Origin: Streptomonospora salina
GTDB taxonomy: Bacteria > Actinomycetota > Actinomycetes > Streptosporangiales > Streptosporangiaceae
Reading direction: 5' to 3'
Length of the DNA stretch: 64,000 bases
Assembly: GCF_014204715.1 (NCBI RefSeq)
Contig: NZ_JACHLY010000001.1
Span: forward strand, 2,998,501-3,062,500
Below the pieces are notes generated by a model. It did no database searches. It had not been told where the DNA came from and worked only from the letters and a program-made list of their open reading frames with translations. Shown piece after piece: positions 17,163 through 28,199 of the stretch (position 1 is its first letter; each line of letters begins with the position of its first letter). The position numbers and the translations under genes are program-made.

Positions 17163-19775
17163 TCAGCCCGCCGCGGGCTCCGCGGCGGCCGGGCGCACGC
17201 TGAGCGCGTCCCGGCCCTCGTCGAGGTCGACGACGACCGTGTCGCCCTCCGACAGCTCGGCCGACAGCATCGCCTTGGCCAGCGGGTCGCCGATGGCCGC
17301 CTGCACCAGCCGCCGCAGCGGCCGGGCGCCGTAGACCGGGTCGTAGCCGGTCAGCGCCAGCCACTCCCGGGCGGCCGGAGTGACCTCCAGCGTCAGCCGC
17401 CGCTCGCTCAGCCGCGCCGCCAGCCGGTCCACCTGCAGGTCCACGACCCGGGTCAGCTCATCGGTGGACAGCGTCTCGAAGACGATGAGGTCGTCCAGCC
17501 GGTTCAGGAACTCGGGTTTGAAGGTGCCGCGTACGGCCGCCATCACCTTCTCCCGCCGCTCGCCGCTGTCCAGCGCCGGGTCGACGAGGAACTGCGAACC
17601 CAGGTTGGAGGTCATGACCAGCAGTGTGTTGCGGAAGTCGACGCTGCGGCCCTGGCCGTCGGTGAGTCGGCCGTCGTCGAGGACCTGCAGGAGGGTGTCG
17701 AACACCTCGATGTTGGCCTTTTCGACCTCGTCCAGCAGCACCACCGTGTAAGGCCGCCGGCGCACGGCCTCGGTGAGCTGCCCGCCCTCCTCATAGCCGA
17801 CATAGCCGGGAGGCGCCCCCACGAGCCGCGCGACCGAGTGCTTCTCGGAGTACTCGCTCATGTCGATGCGCACGATCGCGCGCTCGTCGTCGAACAGGAA
17901 CTCCGCCAGCGCCTTGGCCAGCTCGGTCTTACCGACCCCGGTGGGGCCCAGGAACAGGAACGAACCGGTGGGGCGGTCCGGATCGGAGATCCCGGTACGG
18001 GCGCGGCGCACCGCGTCGGAGACCGCGCCCACCGCCTTGTCCTGGCCCACCAGGCGCTTGCCCAGCTCCTCCTCCATGCGCAGCAGTTTGGCGGTCTCAC
18101 CCTCCAGCAGCCGGCCCACGGGGATGCCGGTCCACGACGACACCACGTCGGCGACGTCGTCGGCGCCGACCTCGTCCTTGACCATGGTCGGCTCGGTTGC
18201 GGCGTCCTTCTCCTCTTCCGCGTGGGAGGCTTCCTCCAGCTGCTTCTCCAGCTGCGGGATCTCGCCGTACATCAGCCGTGAAGCCTCGGTGAAGTCGCCG
18301 TCGCGCTGGGCGCGGTCGGCCTGGGTGCGCAGGTCGTCCAGGCGCTCCTTGAGCTCGCCGACCCGGTTCAGCCCGGCCTTCTCCTGCTCCCAGCGCGCCA
18401 CCAGGCCGTCGAGCTCCTCCTGCCGGTCGGCGAGGTCGGCCCGCAGCCGCTCCAGACGCTGAAGGGAGGCGGCGTCGGACTCCTTGCCCAGCGCCATCTC
18501 CTCCATCTTCAGCCGGTCGACGGTGCGCTGCAGCTCGTCGATCTCCACCGGCCGGGAGTCGATCTCCATGCGCAGCCGCGACGCGGACTCGTCGATCAGG
18601 TCGATGGCCTTGTCCGGCAGGAACCGGGCGGTGATGTAGCGGTCGGACAGCGTGGCCGCCGCCACCAGCGCCGAATCGGCGATCTGCACCTTGTGGTGGG
18701 CCTCGTAGCGGCCCTTGAGCCCGCGCAGGATCGCGACGGTGTCGGCCGCCGACGGCTCGCCTACCTGGACTTGCTGGAACCGGCGCTCCAGCGCCGCGTC
18801 CTTCTCGATGCGCTCGCGGTACTCGTCCAACGTGGTGGCGCCGACCATGCGCAGCTCGCCGCGCGCCAGCATCGGCTTGAGCATGTTGCCCGCGTCCATG
18901 GCGCCTTCGGCGGCGCCGGCGCCGACCATCGTGTGCAGCTCGTCGATGAAGGTGATGATCTGGCCGTCGCTCTGCTTGATCTCGTTGAGGACGGCCTTGA
19001 GGCGCTCCTCGAACTCGCCGCGGTACTTCGCTCCGGCCACCATCGACGACAGGTCCAGCGCGATCAGCCGCTTGTCGCGCAGCGACTCGGGTACGTCGCC
19101 GGCCACGATGCGCTGCGCCAGCCCTTCGACCACAGCGGTCTTGCCCACGCCCGGTTCACCGATGAGCACCGGGTTGTTCTTGGTGCGCCGCGCCAGCACC
19201 TGCACGACGCGGCGGATCTCGGAGTCGCGCCCGATCACCGGGTCCAGCGAGCCCGAACGCGCCCGGCCGGTGAGGTCGACGCCGTACTTCTCCAGCGCCT
19301 GATACGTGTCCTCGGGGTTCTCGGTCGTGACCCGGCCCGGTCCGCGCACCCGCGCGAACGCCTCCAGCAGCGCCTCCGGCGTGGCACCGGCGTCCTTGAG
19401 CAGCCGGCTCGCCTCGCCGCCGTCGGCGGCCAAGCCCACCAGCAGGTGCTCGGTCGAGACGAACTCGTCCTCCATCTGCTGGGCGCGCTGGGCCGCGGTG
19501 TTGAGCGCGACGACGAGCTGGCGCGAGCTCTGCGGCGCCCCCACACTGGTTCCGGCGGCCGCGGGCAGAGCGGACACGGCCTGCTCGGTCTTGGCGGCCA
19601 GGTCGTCGGGGGACGCACCGACCTCCTTGAGCAGCGGGCGGATGATCCCCTCGCCCTGCGAGAGCAGGGCAGCGAGCACATGCACCGGCTCGATCTGCGG
19701 ATTTCCGTCGGTACTGGCACGCCGCATCGCCGTCGAAACGGCTTCCTGGCTCTTCGTGGTGAGTTTGTAGTTCAT
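17163..19775 (-). CDS. clpB: ClpB disaggregase (Hsp100)
   Basis: The 870-residue hexameric AAA+ chaperone resolubilises aggregated proteins together with DnaK-DnaJ-GrpE. The N-terminal domain starts [23 protein letters not shown]1 has Walker [15 protein letters not shown] near residue 205. A middle coiled-coil M domain lies at about 400-525, and NBD2 has Walker [15 protein letters not shown] near 610 and Walker [11 protein letters not shown]. Length is normal for ClpB (about 850-870). It is the last gene of the dnaK-grpE-dnaJ-hspR-clpB series on this strand; the 121-bp gap after hspR shows no HAIR element, so it is probably expressed from the upstream HspR-controlled promoter. Confidence 0.97.
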   Translation of the reverse strand: MNYKLTTKSQEAVSTAMRRASTDGNPQIEPVHVLAALLSQGEGIIRPLLKEVGASPDDLAAKTEQAVSALPAAAGTSVGAPQSSRQLVVALNTAAQRAQQMEDEFVSTEHLLVGLAADGGEASRLLKDAGATPEALLEAFARVRGPGRVTTENPEDTYQALEKYGVDLTGRARSGSLDPVIGRDSEIRRVVQVLARRTKNNPVLIGEPGVGKTAVVEGLAQRIVAGDVPESLRDKRLIALDLSSMVAGAKYRGEFEERLKAVLNEIKQSDGQIITFIDELHTMVGAGAAEGAMDAGNMLKPMLARGELRMVGATTLDEYRERIEKDAALERRFQQVQVGEPSAADTVAILRGLKGRYEAHHKVQIADSALVAAATLSDRYITARFLPDKAIDLIDESASRLRMEIDSRPVEIDELQRTVDRLKMEEMALGKESDAASLQRLERLRADLADRQEELDGLVARWEQEKAGLNRVGELKERLDDLRTQADRAQRDGDFTEASRLMYGEIPQLEKQLEEASHAEEEKDAATEPTMVKDEVGADDVADVVSSWTGIPVGRLLEGETAKLLRMEEELGKRLVGQDKAVGAVSDAVRRARTGISDPDRPTGSFLFLGPTGVGKTELAKALAEFLFDDERAIVRIDMSEYSEKHSVARLVGAPPGYVGYEEGGQLTEAVRRRPYTVVLLDEVEKANIEVFDTLLQVLDDGRLTDGQGRSVDFRNTLLVMTSNLGSQFLVDPALDSGERREKVMAAVRGTFKPEFLNRLDDLIVFETLSTDELTRVVDLQVDRLAARLSERRLTLEVTPAAREWLALTGYDPVYGARPLRRLVQAAIGDPLAKAMLSAELSEGDTVVVDLDEGRDALSVRPAAAEPAAG

Positions 19776-19896
19776 GCGTCGCCGCCCCCTTCGAGCGATC
19801 GCTATGCGGTTGTGAAACGGGTGTCGGGTGCCGGAGGCCGGGGCCTCCGGCGCGCGCGGGCACAGGCAGCCCCGTTCCGGGCGCCGCGGGTCCGGG

Positions 19897-20328
19897 TTAC
19901 TGGTCCTGCTCGGGCGGAGGCGAGGTATTGAAGATCGTCACGCGCGTGCGCCGCACCGGCAGGAGCTCGCCGCCACCGGTCTCGCCGGCGGAGCGCCGCG
20001 CGACCGCCGAACGGGCCGCGTCGAGCTCGTTGCGCAGATGGAACACGTGTTCGCGCAGCTTCTCCACCTCGTACTCCAACTCCAGGATGCGCTTGATTCC
20101 GGCGAGGTTGATGCCCTCCTCCTGGGAGAGCCGCTGCACCTCCCGCAGCGTCCGAATGTCGCGCATCGAGTAGCGCCTGCCCCGGCCGGTCGCCCGCCCC
20201 GGCGAAACCAGGCCGAGCCGGTCGTACTGGCGCAGGGTCTGCGGATGCAGTCCGGACAGCTCAGCGGCCACCGAGATCACATAGACCGGGATGTCGTCGC
20301 CCAGTCCCGGATCGGTCATGACATTCAC
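19897..20328 (-). CDS. hspR: HspR, MerR-family heat-shock repressor
   Basis: The 143-residue product has a MerR-type winged HTH (about 13-75: [20 protein letters not shown], then R-x-x-x-YS-x-R-DI-x-x-L), followed by a coiled-coil dimerisation helix with [20 protein letters not shown] and a hydrophobic C-terminal patch (RVTIFN). HspR represses the dnaK operon at HAIR sites with DnaK as co-repressor. HAIR-like repeats are present upstream of dnaK here. The start overlaps the dnaJ stop (GTG at 20328, ATG at 20319 as alternative), which is typical of translational coupling in this operon. Confidence 0.95.
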   Translation of the reverse strand: MNVMTDPGLGDDIPVYVISVAAELSGLHPQTLRQYDRLGLVSPGRATGRGRRYSMRDIRTLREVQRLSQEEGINLAGIKRILELEYEVEKLREHVFHLRNELDAARSAVARRSAGETGGGELLPVRRTRVTIFNTSPPPEQDQ

Positions 20329-21488
20329 ATCCCCTTCGCGCGCGTCTCCAGACCACTGCGCGGGTCTTGGTCCGCGGTCGCGGCACGGAACTTCTCCAGT
20401 GCCTCGCGCGCCTCCTCGTTGAGGCGATCCGGTACCGCCACGTCGACGGTCACCAGCATGTCGCCCGCCGTTCCGTCGCGCCGGGTCGCACCCTTGCCGC
20501 GGACGCGGAACGTGCGGCCGTTGGGCGTGCCCGGCGGGATCTTGACGGTGACGGGCAGGCCGTTGAGCGTCGGCACCCGCACATCGGCGCCGAGCGCGGC
20601 CTCGGGGAAGGTCACGGGAACCGTGATCGTCAGGTTGTCGCCCGACTTGCCGAAAACGGAGTGCGCCTGCACATGCACCACCACATAGAGGTCACCGGCC
20701 GGCCCGCCGTGTTCGCCCGGCGCGCCCTTTCCTTTCAGCCGGATCCGCTGACCGTCGGAGACGCCTCCGGGGATCCGTGTCTGGATCGTACGGGTGCTCT
20801 TGCCGCGGCCGCTGCCGCTGCAGGTGGGGCAGGGGTCGTCGACCACCAGGCCGCGCCCCTTGCACTCGCTGCACGGTTCGGAGAGCGAGAATCCGCCCTG
20901 GTTCCGGTTGTCGTGCCCGGTGCCCGAGCAGTTCGGGCACACTCGCGGTGCGGTACCCGCCTTCGCGCCGGTGCCTCGGCAGGTGGAGCATGCGGCCTCG
21001 CTGCTGAGCTTGAACGAGCGCGTGACCCCGGTGGCGGCCTCGCCGAAGGTCAGCCGCGTCTCGGTCTCGACGTCGGCCCCCCGCCGGGGCTGCGTGGTGG
21101 TGCGGCCGCGTCCGCCGAAGAGCCCGCCGAACAGGTCGCTCAGCCGCTCGCCGCCGCCGGCGCCGCCGCTCGGGGCGCCCTGGCCCTGGCCGAACAGGTC
21201 GCCCAAGTCGAAGCCGCCCGCACCGGTGCCGCCTCCGGGCCGGTAGGAGCCGCCGAACAGGGAGCGGGCGTCGTCGTACTCCTTGCGCCGCTTCTCGTCG
21301 CTGAGCACGTTGTAGGCCTCGGAGATCTCTTTGAAGCGCTCCTCGGCCGTGGGATCGTCGGTGTTGGCGTCGGGGTGGTTCGCACGCGCAAGCGTGCGAT
21401 AGGACTGCTTGATCTCGTCCTGCGAGGCGGTCTTTGAGACTCCGAGGACCTTGTAATAGTCCTTTTCGAGGTAGTCCTTCGTGCTCAT
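20325..21488 (-). CDS. dnaJ: DnaJ co-chaperone (Hsp40)
   Basis: The 387-residue product has a J domain at residues 8-75 with the catalytic HPD (RANHPDANTDD), a Gly/Phe-rich linker (about 80-150), and four zinc-binding CxxCxGxG-type repeats at about 160-230 (CSTCRGTG, CPNCSGTG, CSECKGRG, CPTCSGSG). Two C-terminal substrate-binding domains follow. It stimulates DnaK ATP hydrolysis and delivers unfolded clients. The stop overlaps hspR. It resembles DnaJ1 of other actinobacteria, which is encoded in the dnaK operon. Confidence 0.97.
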   Translation of the reverse strand: MSTKDYLEKDYYKVLGVSKTASQDEIKQSYRTLARANHPDANTDDPTAEERFKEISEAYNVLSDEKRRKEYDDARSLFGGSYRPGGGTGAGGFDLGDLFGQGQGAPSGGAGGGERLSDLFGGLFGGRGRTTTQPRRGADVETETRLTFGEAATGVTRSFKLSSEAACSTCRGTGAKAGTAPRVCPNCSGTGHDNRNQGGFSLSEPCSECKGRGLVVDDPCPTCSGSGRGKSTRTIQTRIPGGVSDGQRIRLKGKGAPGEHGGPAGDLYVVVHVQAHSVFGKSGDNLTITVPVTFPEAALGADVRVPTLNGLPVTVKIPPGTPNGRTFRVRGKGATRRDGTAGDMLVTVDVAVPDRLNEEAREALEKFRAATADQDPRSGLETRAKGM

Positions 21489-21620
21489 CGACGTTGCCTT
21501 CTCCCGCTTCGCGCTCTAGGTCCGATGTCCCCGGGAGCCGGTCCCCGCCCTCCGCTGCGGGGGACGGCCCGGAGGCCGCGTGCCCCGGGCGCCGCGCAGG
21601 CGCCCGGGGCCCGGGTACTG

Positions 21621-22349
21621 CTACTTGTCCTCGCCGGTCCCGCCGGAGGACTCGGAACCGGGCTGCCCGCCGGAGGCGTCCGCGTCACCGGACTCGGCCG
21701 ACTCCGATGCCTCAGCGGCATCGTCCCCCGGACCGGCGACCACCACGCGTGCCGGGCGCAGGACCCGCTCGCCGATGGTGTAGCCGGGCTGGAAGACCTC
21801 GATGACCGTGGGAACCGTGGCGTCGGGTGAGGGCATCATGGTCAGGGCTTCGTGGACGTTGGGGTCGAACTCGTCGCCCTGCTCGCCGTACTTCTTCAGC
21901 CCCAGCTTGGTGACCAGCGCCTCCAAGGACTCCCCGACGGACTTGAAACCGCCGGTGAGCTCGTCGTGCTCGCGAGCCCGCCCGATGTCGTCGATGATCG
22001 GCAGGAGGTCGCCCACCACCTGGGCGGTGACCTGCTCGCGCAGGGCCGCCCGGTCGCGCTCGACGCGCTTGCGGTAGTTGGCGTACTCCGCCTGGGTCCG
22101 CTTGAGGTCGCCGGTCAGTTCCGCGACCTGCTCGCGGGCCTTGAGGAGCTCGCTCTCTTCGGCGGTCCCGTCGATGACCACGGGCTCCTCGTCGACGTCT
22201 CCGGCATCGGCCGGGGCCTCGGGGGAGTCGGCGGCGCCCTCGTCCCCTTCGGGCGTGCGGAGCTCGCCGGTCTCGGGATCGATGCGCCGCTTGTCGCGGA
22301 TCACCGGCCCCTCCTGCTCCTCGCCGTTGTCGTTCTCCGGCAGCGCCAT
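21621..22349 (-). CDS. grpE: GrpE nucleotide-exchange factor
   Basis: The 242-residue product starts at the ATG at 22349 (MALPENDNGEEQEG). It has an acidic disordered N-terminus, a long coiled coil (about 68-125: AREQVAELTGDLKRTQAEYA...NYRKRVERDR) and the C-terminal beta domain with the family signature (FDPNVHEALTMMPSP...VFQPGYTIGERVLRPARVVV). It releases ADP from DnaK. The C-terminal tail of about 35 residues is unusually rich in Ser/Ala/Glu/Gly and probably disordered. It lies 34 nt after dnaK and 132 nt before dnaJ on the same strand. Confidence 0.97.
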   Translation of the reverse strand: MALPENDNGEEQEGPVIRDKRRIDPETGELRTPEGDEGAADSPEAPADAGDVDEEPVVIDGTAEESELLKAREQVAELTGDLKRTQAEYANYRKRVERDRAALREQVTAQVVGDLLPIIDDIGRAREHDELTGGFKSVGESLEALVTKLGLKKYGEQGDEFDPNVHEALTMMPSPDATVPTVIEVFQPGYTIGERVLRPARVVVAGPGDDAAEASESAESGDADASGGQPGSESSGGTGEDK

Positions 22350-22383
22350 TGGCTGCGCCTCCCTTGCCTTGCCTATCGGCCGA

Positions 22384-24234
<1,851 letters not shown>

Positions 24235-24254
24235 GAGTTCGTTCCTCCGTCAGA

Positions 24255-24327
24255 GTTGAGTCTTACAGACGTAAGTTTGCTTCGCGGATCATCTACTGTC
24301 AAATCACTTGAGCCGATCCGACTCAAC
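24255..24327 (-). promoter_or_regulatory. dnaK promoter with two HAIR (HspR) operators
   Basis: Reading leftwards, the -35 is TTGACA (24302-24297) and the -10 is CAAACT (24279-24274), with a 17-bp spacer. The upstream HAIR is CTTGAGC-N7-ACTCAAC at 24307-24327, one mismatch per arm from the actinobacterial consensus CTTGAGT-N7-ACTCAAG. A second, poorer copy (GTTGAGT-N7-ACGTAAG, 24255-24275) overlaps the -10 region and start of transcription. This bracketing arrangement fits repression by HspR. Confidence 0.85.
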
Positions 24328-24700
24328 GCCTGTTTTCGCTCCTATAACGGTCGGGGCCACGGCGTTTGTTCCCGATCCGGTGCAGCGGTTGCGCCGTGTC
24401 CGGGCAGTCTCGGGGCGGGGTCAGGGGGCCCTCAGGGGCGGCGCAGCCGGGCATCGGGGGCGTATCGGCGGGGCGGGCGCGCGAGGGTGCGGCTGGTCAC
24501 ACCGGGGCGGCGGGGCCCGTTCCGGGGCGGCGAGCCCCGTTCGCACACCCGGGCGCACGGGTGAGGATGGAGGGGCGGGCGCCGGCGGCCGCGGCGGATG
24601 CGCAGGTGAACCCGCCGATTCGCTGCGGCGCCCGGTCGCCTAACGTTGGGGTTCGCGGCTCCGGCGCGTCCGTGCCATGGGGTGACGGGTCCAGCCGTCA

Positions 24701-24714
24701 TTACTGGCTAGTAA
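24701..24714 (+). promoter_or_regulatory. Operator-like palindrome TTACTGGCTAGTAA upstream of etfD
   Basis: A TTACT-N4-AGTAA inverted repeat with perfect arms, 65 bp before the EtfD start. The motif also occurs twice in degenerate form in front of the FadE5-like gene (14626-14662). The rest of the gap from the dnaK control region to here shows nothing else I recognise. Confidence 0.65.
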
Positions 24715-24778
24715 CATGCGGGGGACCTCCGATGTGTGGCGCATCGGGGCACGACAGCAGGATGGGAGGCCGCGGGCG

Positions 24779-26938
24779 ATGCTCTACATCGTTCTGGGGA
24801 TCATCACGACCCTCGTCGCCGTGGTCGGGGTCGCCATGTTCGCGTTCGGTATCCGCCGGATGGTGCAGACCGTGCGTCTGGGCCGGCCGGCGGAGAGCGG
24901 GCGCACAGGGCCCTTCGGCCGGCGACTGACGACGACGCTGATCGAGGTGCTCGGGCACACCCGGATGCTCAAGCGGCCCTGGGTGGGTGTGGCCCACTGG
25001 TTCGTGATGGTGTCCTTCCCGCTGCTGGTGTTCACCGTCGCCGAGGCGCACGGCGAAGTGTGGGACCCCCGCTTCCATCTGCCGCTGATCTACGACTGGA
25101 CGGTCTACGGGCTGGCCATCGAGCTGATCGCGGCACTGGGTCTGATCGCCATCGTGGGCCTGGCCCTCTACCGCCAGTTCAACGGGCCGCGCCGCCGCGG
25201 GCGCGACTCCCGCTTCGCCAACTCCGTGCACTGGACGGCCTACTACGTCGAGGCCTACATCGTCGCGCTGCTGGTCGCCATCTTCGTGATCCGCGGCTTC
25301 AAGGCCGCGATCGGCGACTTCCCCTTCCCCGTGTGGGCCACCCCGCTCTCGCACGCGCTGGGCGCGGTGCTGCCCGCGAGTGAACCGGCCCTGGCCCTGG
25401 TCGCCGCGTTCAAGCTGATCATCTCCTGGATGTTCTTCATGGTCCTGGCCGCGGTGCTGACCATGGGCATCGGCTGGCACCGCTTCACCGCGCCGTTCAA
25501 CATCTACTTCAAGCGCGACCCCGAGGGCGGGCCCGCGCTGGGCGGCCTCAAGCCGATGATGGACAAGACCGGCAAGGAGCCGCTGGACTTCGAGGAGGCC
25601 GACCCCGACGAGGACCCCTTCGGCGTCGGCAAGGTCGAGGACTTCACCTGGAAGGGCCTGCTCGACTTCTCCAGCTGCACCGAGTGCGGCCGCTGCCAGT
25701 CGCAGTGCCCCGCCTGGAACACCGGCAAGCCGCTCTCGCCCAAGAAGCTGGTCATGGACCTGCGGGACCACGCCAACGCCAAGGCGCCCTACATGATGGA
25801 GGGCATCACCGAGGAGACGCCCGACATCCACGACGACGTCCTCTCCCTGCTCGGCCAGCCCCTGGTGGGCACCGAGGAGGAAGGGGGCATCATCCACCCC
25901 GACGTGCTGTGGTCCTGCACCAACTGCGGCGCGTGCGTCGAGCAGTGCCCGGTCGACATCGAGCACATCGACCACATCATGGACATGCGCCGCTACCAGG
26001 TCATGATCGAGTCCAGCTTCCCCTCCGAGGCCAACACCCTGCTCAAGAACCTGGAGAACAAGGGCAACCCCTGGGGCATGGCCGAGGACCGGCGCATGGA
26101 CTGGATGTCCGAGCTCGACTTCGAGGTCCCCGTCGTCGAGGACACGCTCCCCGAAGGCACCGAGTACCTGTTCTGGGTGGGCTGCGCCGGTGCGCTGGAG
26201 GACCGCGCCAAGAAGACCACCAAGGCCATCGCCGAGCTGCTGCACACGGCCGGCGTGAAGTTCGCGGTTCTGGGCGGTATGGAGGCCTGCACCGGCGACC
26301 CCGCGCGGCGCCTGGGCATGGAGTACGTCTTCCAGATGCTCGCCCAGCAGAACGTGGAGACGCTCAACGAAGCGGGTGTCACCAAGATCGTGGCCAGCTG
26401 CCCGCACTGCTTCAACACGCTGGGCAACGAGTACCCGCAGCTGGGCGGCGAGTACGACGTCGTCCACCACAGCCAGCTGCTGGCCCAGCTGGTGGACGAG
26501 GGCCGCCTCACCCCGGTCCAGCCCGTCGAGGAGAACATCACCTACCACGACCCCTGCTTCCTGGGCCGGCACAACAAGGTCTACACCCCTCCGCGGGAGA
26601 TCATGGAGCAGGTGCCCGGCATCACCACCAAGGAGATGCACCGGCACAAGGAGCGGGGCTTCTGCTGCGGCGCCGGCGGTGCGCGCATGTGGATGGAGGA
26701 GCGCATCGGCAAGCGGATCAACACCGAGCGGGTCGACGAGGCGCTGACCACCGACCCCGACACGGTCTCGACCGCCTGCCCGTTCTGCCAGGTGATGCTG
26801 GGCGACGCGATCAACGAGAAGAAGTCCGCCGGTGAGGCCAAGGAGTCGCTGGAGGTGGTCGACGTCTCCCAGCTGCTGCTGCGCTCGGTCAAGCCCGGCG
26901 CCGAATCCAGTGGAGCGGAGCCCAAGGAGAACGCCTGA
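24779..26938 (+). CDS. etfD: EtfD-like membrane Fe-S oxidoreductase (ETF:quinone electron transfer)
   Basis: The product is 719 residues. The N-terminal part has about six membrane helices (1-250) resembling nitrate-reductase gamma/cytochrome b-type subunits. It is followed by two [4Fe-4S] ferredoxin motifs (CTECGRCQSQCPAW near 300 and CTNCGACVEQCPVDIEH near 380) and a C-terminal pair of CCG-type cysteine domains (MEACTGDPARR, ASCPHCFNT, GFCCGAGGARMW). This is the architecture of mycobacterial EtfD (Rv0338c) and Bacillus FadF, which take electrons from ETF during fatty-acid beta-oxidation and pass them to the quinone pool. The ATG at 24779 has GGGAGG upstream; a longer frame from 24716 would begin right after the operator and is less likely. 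Confidence 0.88.
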   Translation: MLYIVLGIITTLVAVVGVAMFAFGIRRMVQTVRLGRPAESGRTGPFGRRLTTTLIEVLGHTRMLKRPWVGVAHWFVMVSFPLLVFTVAEAHGEVWDPRFHLPLIYDWTVYGLAIELIAALGLIAIVGLALYRQFNGPRRRGRDSRFANSVHWTAYYVEAYIVALLVAIFVIRGFKAAIGDFPFPVWATPLSHALGAVLPASEPALALVAAFKLIISWMFFMVLAAVLTMGIGWHRFTAPFNIYFKRDPEGGPALGGLKPMMDKTGKEPLDFEEADPDEDPFGVGKVEDFTWKGLLDFSSCTECGRCQSQCPAWNTGKPLSPKKLVMDLRDHANAKAPYMMEGITEETPDIHDDVLSLLGQPLVGTEEEGGIIHPDVLWSCTNCGACVEQCPVDIEHIDHIMDMRRYQVMIESSFPSEANTLLKNLENKGNPWGMAEDRRMDWMSELDFEVPVVEDTLPEGTEYLFWVGCAGALEDRAKKTTKAIAELLHTAGVKFAVLGGMEACTGDPARRLGMEYVFQMLAQQNVETLNEAGVTKIVASCPHCFNTLGNEYPQLGGEYDVVHHSQLLAQLVDEGRLTPVQPVEENITYHDPCFLGRHNKVYTPPREIMEQVPGITTKEMHRHKERGFCCGAGGARMWMEERIGKRINTERVDEALTTDPDTVSTACPFCQVMLGDAINEKKSAGEAKESLEVVDVSQLLLRSVKPGAESSGAEPKENA

Positions 26939-26942
26939 CCGT

Positions 26943-26982
26943 GTGCGCCCGGCGCGGGCCGGCGAGCCCGGGCCGGGCGCAC
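26943..26982 (+). terminator. Hairpin terminator after etfD
   Basis: An 11-bp stem (GTGCGCCCGGC, 26943-26953, with 26972-26982) encloses a smaller inner hairpin (GGGC/GCCC) and begins 4 nt after the stop codon. Confidence 0.65.
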
Positions 26983-27134
26983 GGGTCCCGGCAGGGGCTG
27001 TACGGTGCCGCGCCGGACGGCGGCGGGTCCACCCGGCCCACCAGGACCGCGTTCCGGGCAGGCCGCCGCCCGGAGCGCGGCCCTGGTGGGCCGGTCTCCG
27101 TCCGGCGCCGGCCGCCGCCCGCCCCGGACCGTAT

Positions 27135-27338
27135 TCAGCCTGCGCGGTACGGCTGTGCGGGGAGTCGGTGCATGCGGCGCCGCATCTGCTCCGGAACCGG
27201 TGCGCGCACGCCCAGCACGGTGTCGATCTCGTCGTAGGTCAGCCGCCGGTCGGCCCCGGCGACGGCGATCAGCAGTTCGGCGTAGAGCTCGATCTCGGCC
27301 ATTGCCACATGGTCGTGCAGGCGCACGTACGGATCCAT
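27135..27338 (-). CDS. Small conserved-looking protein (67 aa)
   Basis: The 67-residue product starts MDPYVRLHDHVAMAEIELYA and contains a helix-rich segment (ELYAELLIAVAGADRRLTYD), ending with a basic tail. It has no signal peptide. The LTYDEIDTVLGV stretch resembles the small helical proteins carried widely by actinomycetes, but I cannot name a family. GGAGG lies about 9 nt before the ATG. It converges on etfD and is divergent from the gene at 27677. Confidence 0.6.
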   Translation of the reverse strand: MDPYVRLHDHVAMAEIELYAELLIAVAGADRRLTYDEIDTVLGVRAPVPEQMRRRMHRLPAQPYRAG

Positions 27339-27619
27339 CCGCGCCCACCTCCATCGCCTGCACAGCGGGGGGCGCGACCCGCCCGTCCGCATGTATCCCC
27401 GGGTCGAAGCACCGACCGACGTGGGATCCCGCCGGAGACATCCCGCTGGCTGCAGACTACGTCGGGGCAGCGCGATGCCGCATGGCCCGGACGAGCCATT
27501 CTCGGCACCACGTTCGCGTAGCCCGTCGGGGGTAGGCACCCTCCGTCGGGATGCGGTCGCCCTTCGGCCCGGGTGCTGTGCAGTCCGGGCCGCAGGCGGG
27601 ATCCGCAGCGCCCCGGAGC

Positions 27620-27650
27620 GCGGGGCCACGGGATGTTCCCGTGGCCCCGC
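27620..27650. other. Perfect 13-bp hairpin between divergent genes
   Basis: GCGGGGCCACGGG (27620-27632) pairs perfectly with 27638-27650 around an ATGTT loop. It looks like a strong terminator but lies between divergently oriented genes, 26 nt before the GTG at 27677. The remaining bases from 27339 to 27619 hold no gene that I can support. Confidence 0.6.
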
Positions 27651-27676
27651 CGGCCGCCGCATGCGACTATCAGGGC

Positions 27677-28099
27677 GTGCATTTTCACGGGTATTTCTGG
27701 CGCGGATCCGACCGGGAGCGCTCGCGCAAGGCGCGTGACGCTCATATCGACGGGCCCCTGTTCGCCGCCGCCGATGTGCCTCCCGTAAAAACCTGCTGGT
27801 GGTTGCGCAAACCCGCCGCCCGGGTTCGGGGCACCTGGGACGACGCGGAATCCGCCGCGACGTGGATGGTCGCCTGCTACGAGGGGGTGCGGGCCGAGAT
27901 CGACGACGCCGCCGCGTTCTGGGCGCCCACCGGAGACCGCTGCGCCGCGGCCCTGCGCGACATCGCCGACGGGCGCGACATCACCTGGCAGTACCGGATC
28001 GGCGGGGACGAACGCGCCTTCGTCTCCGTCGTCGCCTGTACTCCCAACGCGTGGGACCGCGAGGCCCCCTGCCCTCTCGAAGAGGAGCGGGGCGGCTGA
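27677..28099 (+). CDS. Hypothetical protein (140 aa)
   Basis: From the GTG at 27677 the product reads VHFHGYFWRGSDRERSRKAR and continues for 140 residues without signal peptide or membrane helix. It is rich in Trp and Asp (CWWLRKPAA, GTWDDAESAATWM, ITWQYRI), with a beta-rich C-terminus (RAFVSVVACTPNAWD). The composition is that of a folded soluble protein. I recognise no family. There is no ribosome-binding site before the GTG, so it may be leaderless or start further upstream in the same frame. Confidence 0.5.
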   Translation: MHFHGYFWRGSDRERSRKARDAHIDGPLFAAADVPPVKTCWWLRKPAARVRGTWDDAESAATWMVACYEGVRAEIDDAAAFWAPTGDRCAAALRDIADGRDITWQYRIGGDERAFVSVVACTPNAWDREAPCPLEEERGG

Positions 28100-28199
28100 C
28101 GTCCAGGGATCCTGCACGGGTCGTGGCGCCAGGCGCCCGCGCGCAGGTACCCGTACGCAGGGCCGCCGCCACCGGATCGCGGCACCGTGCCTCGCGCAG

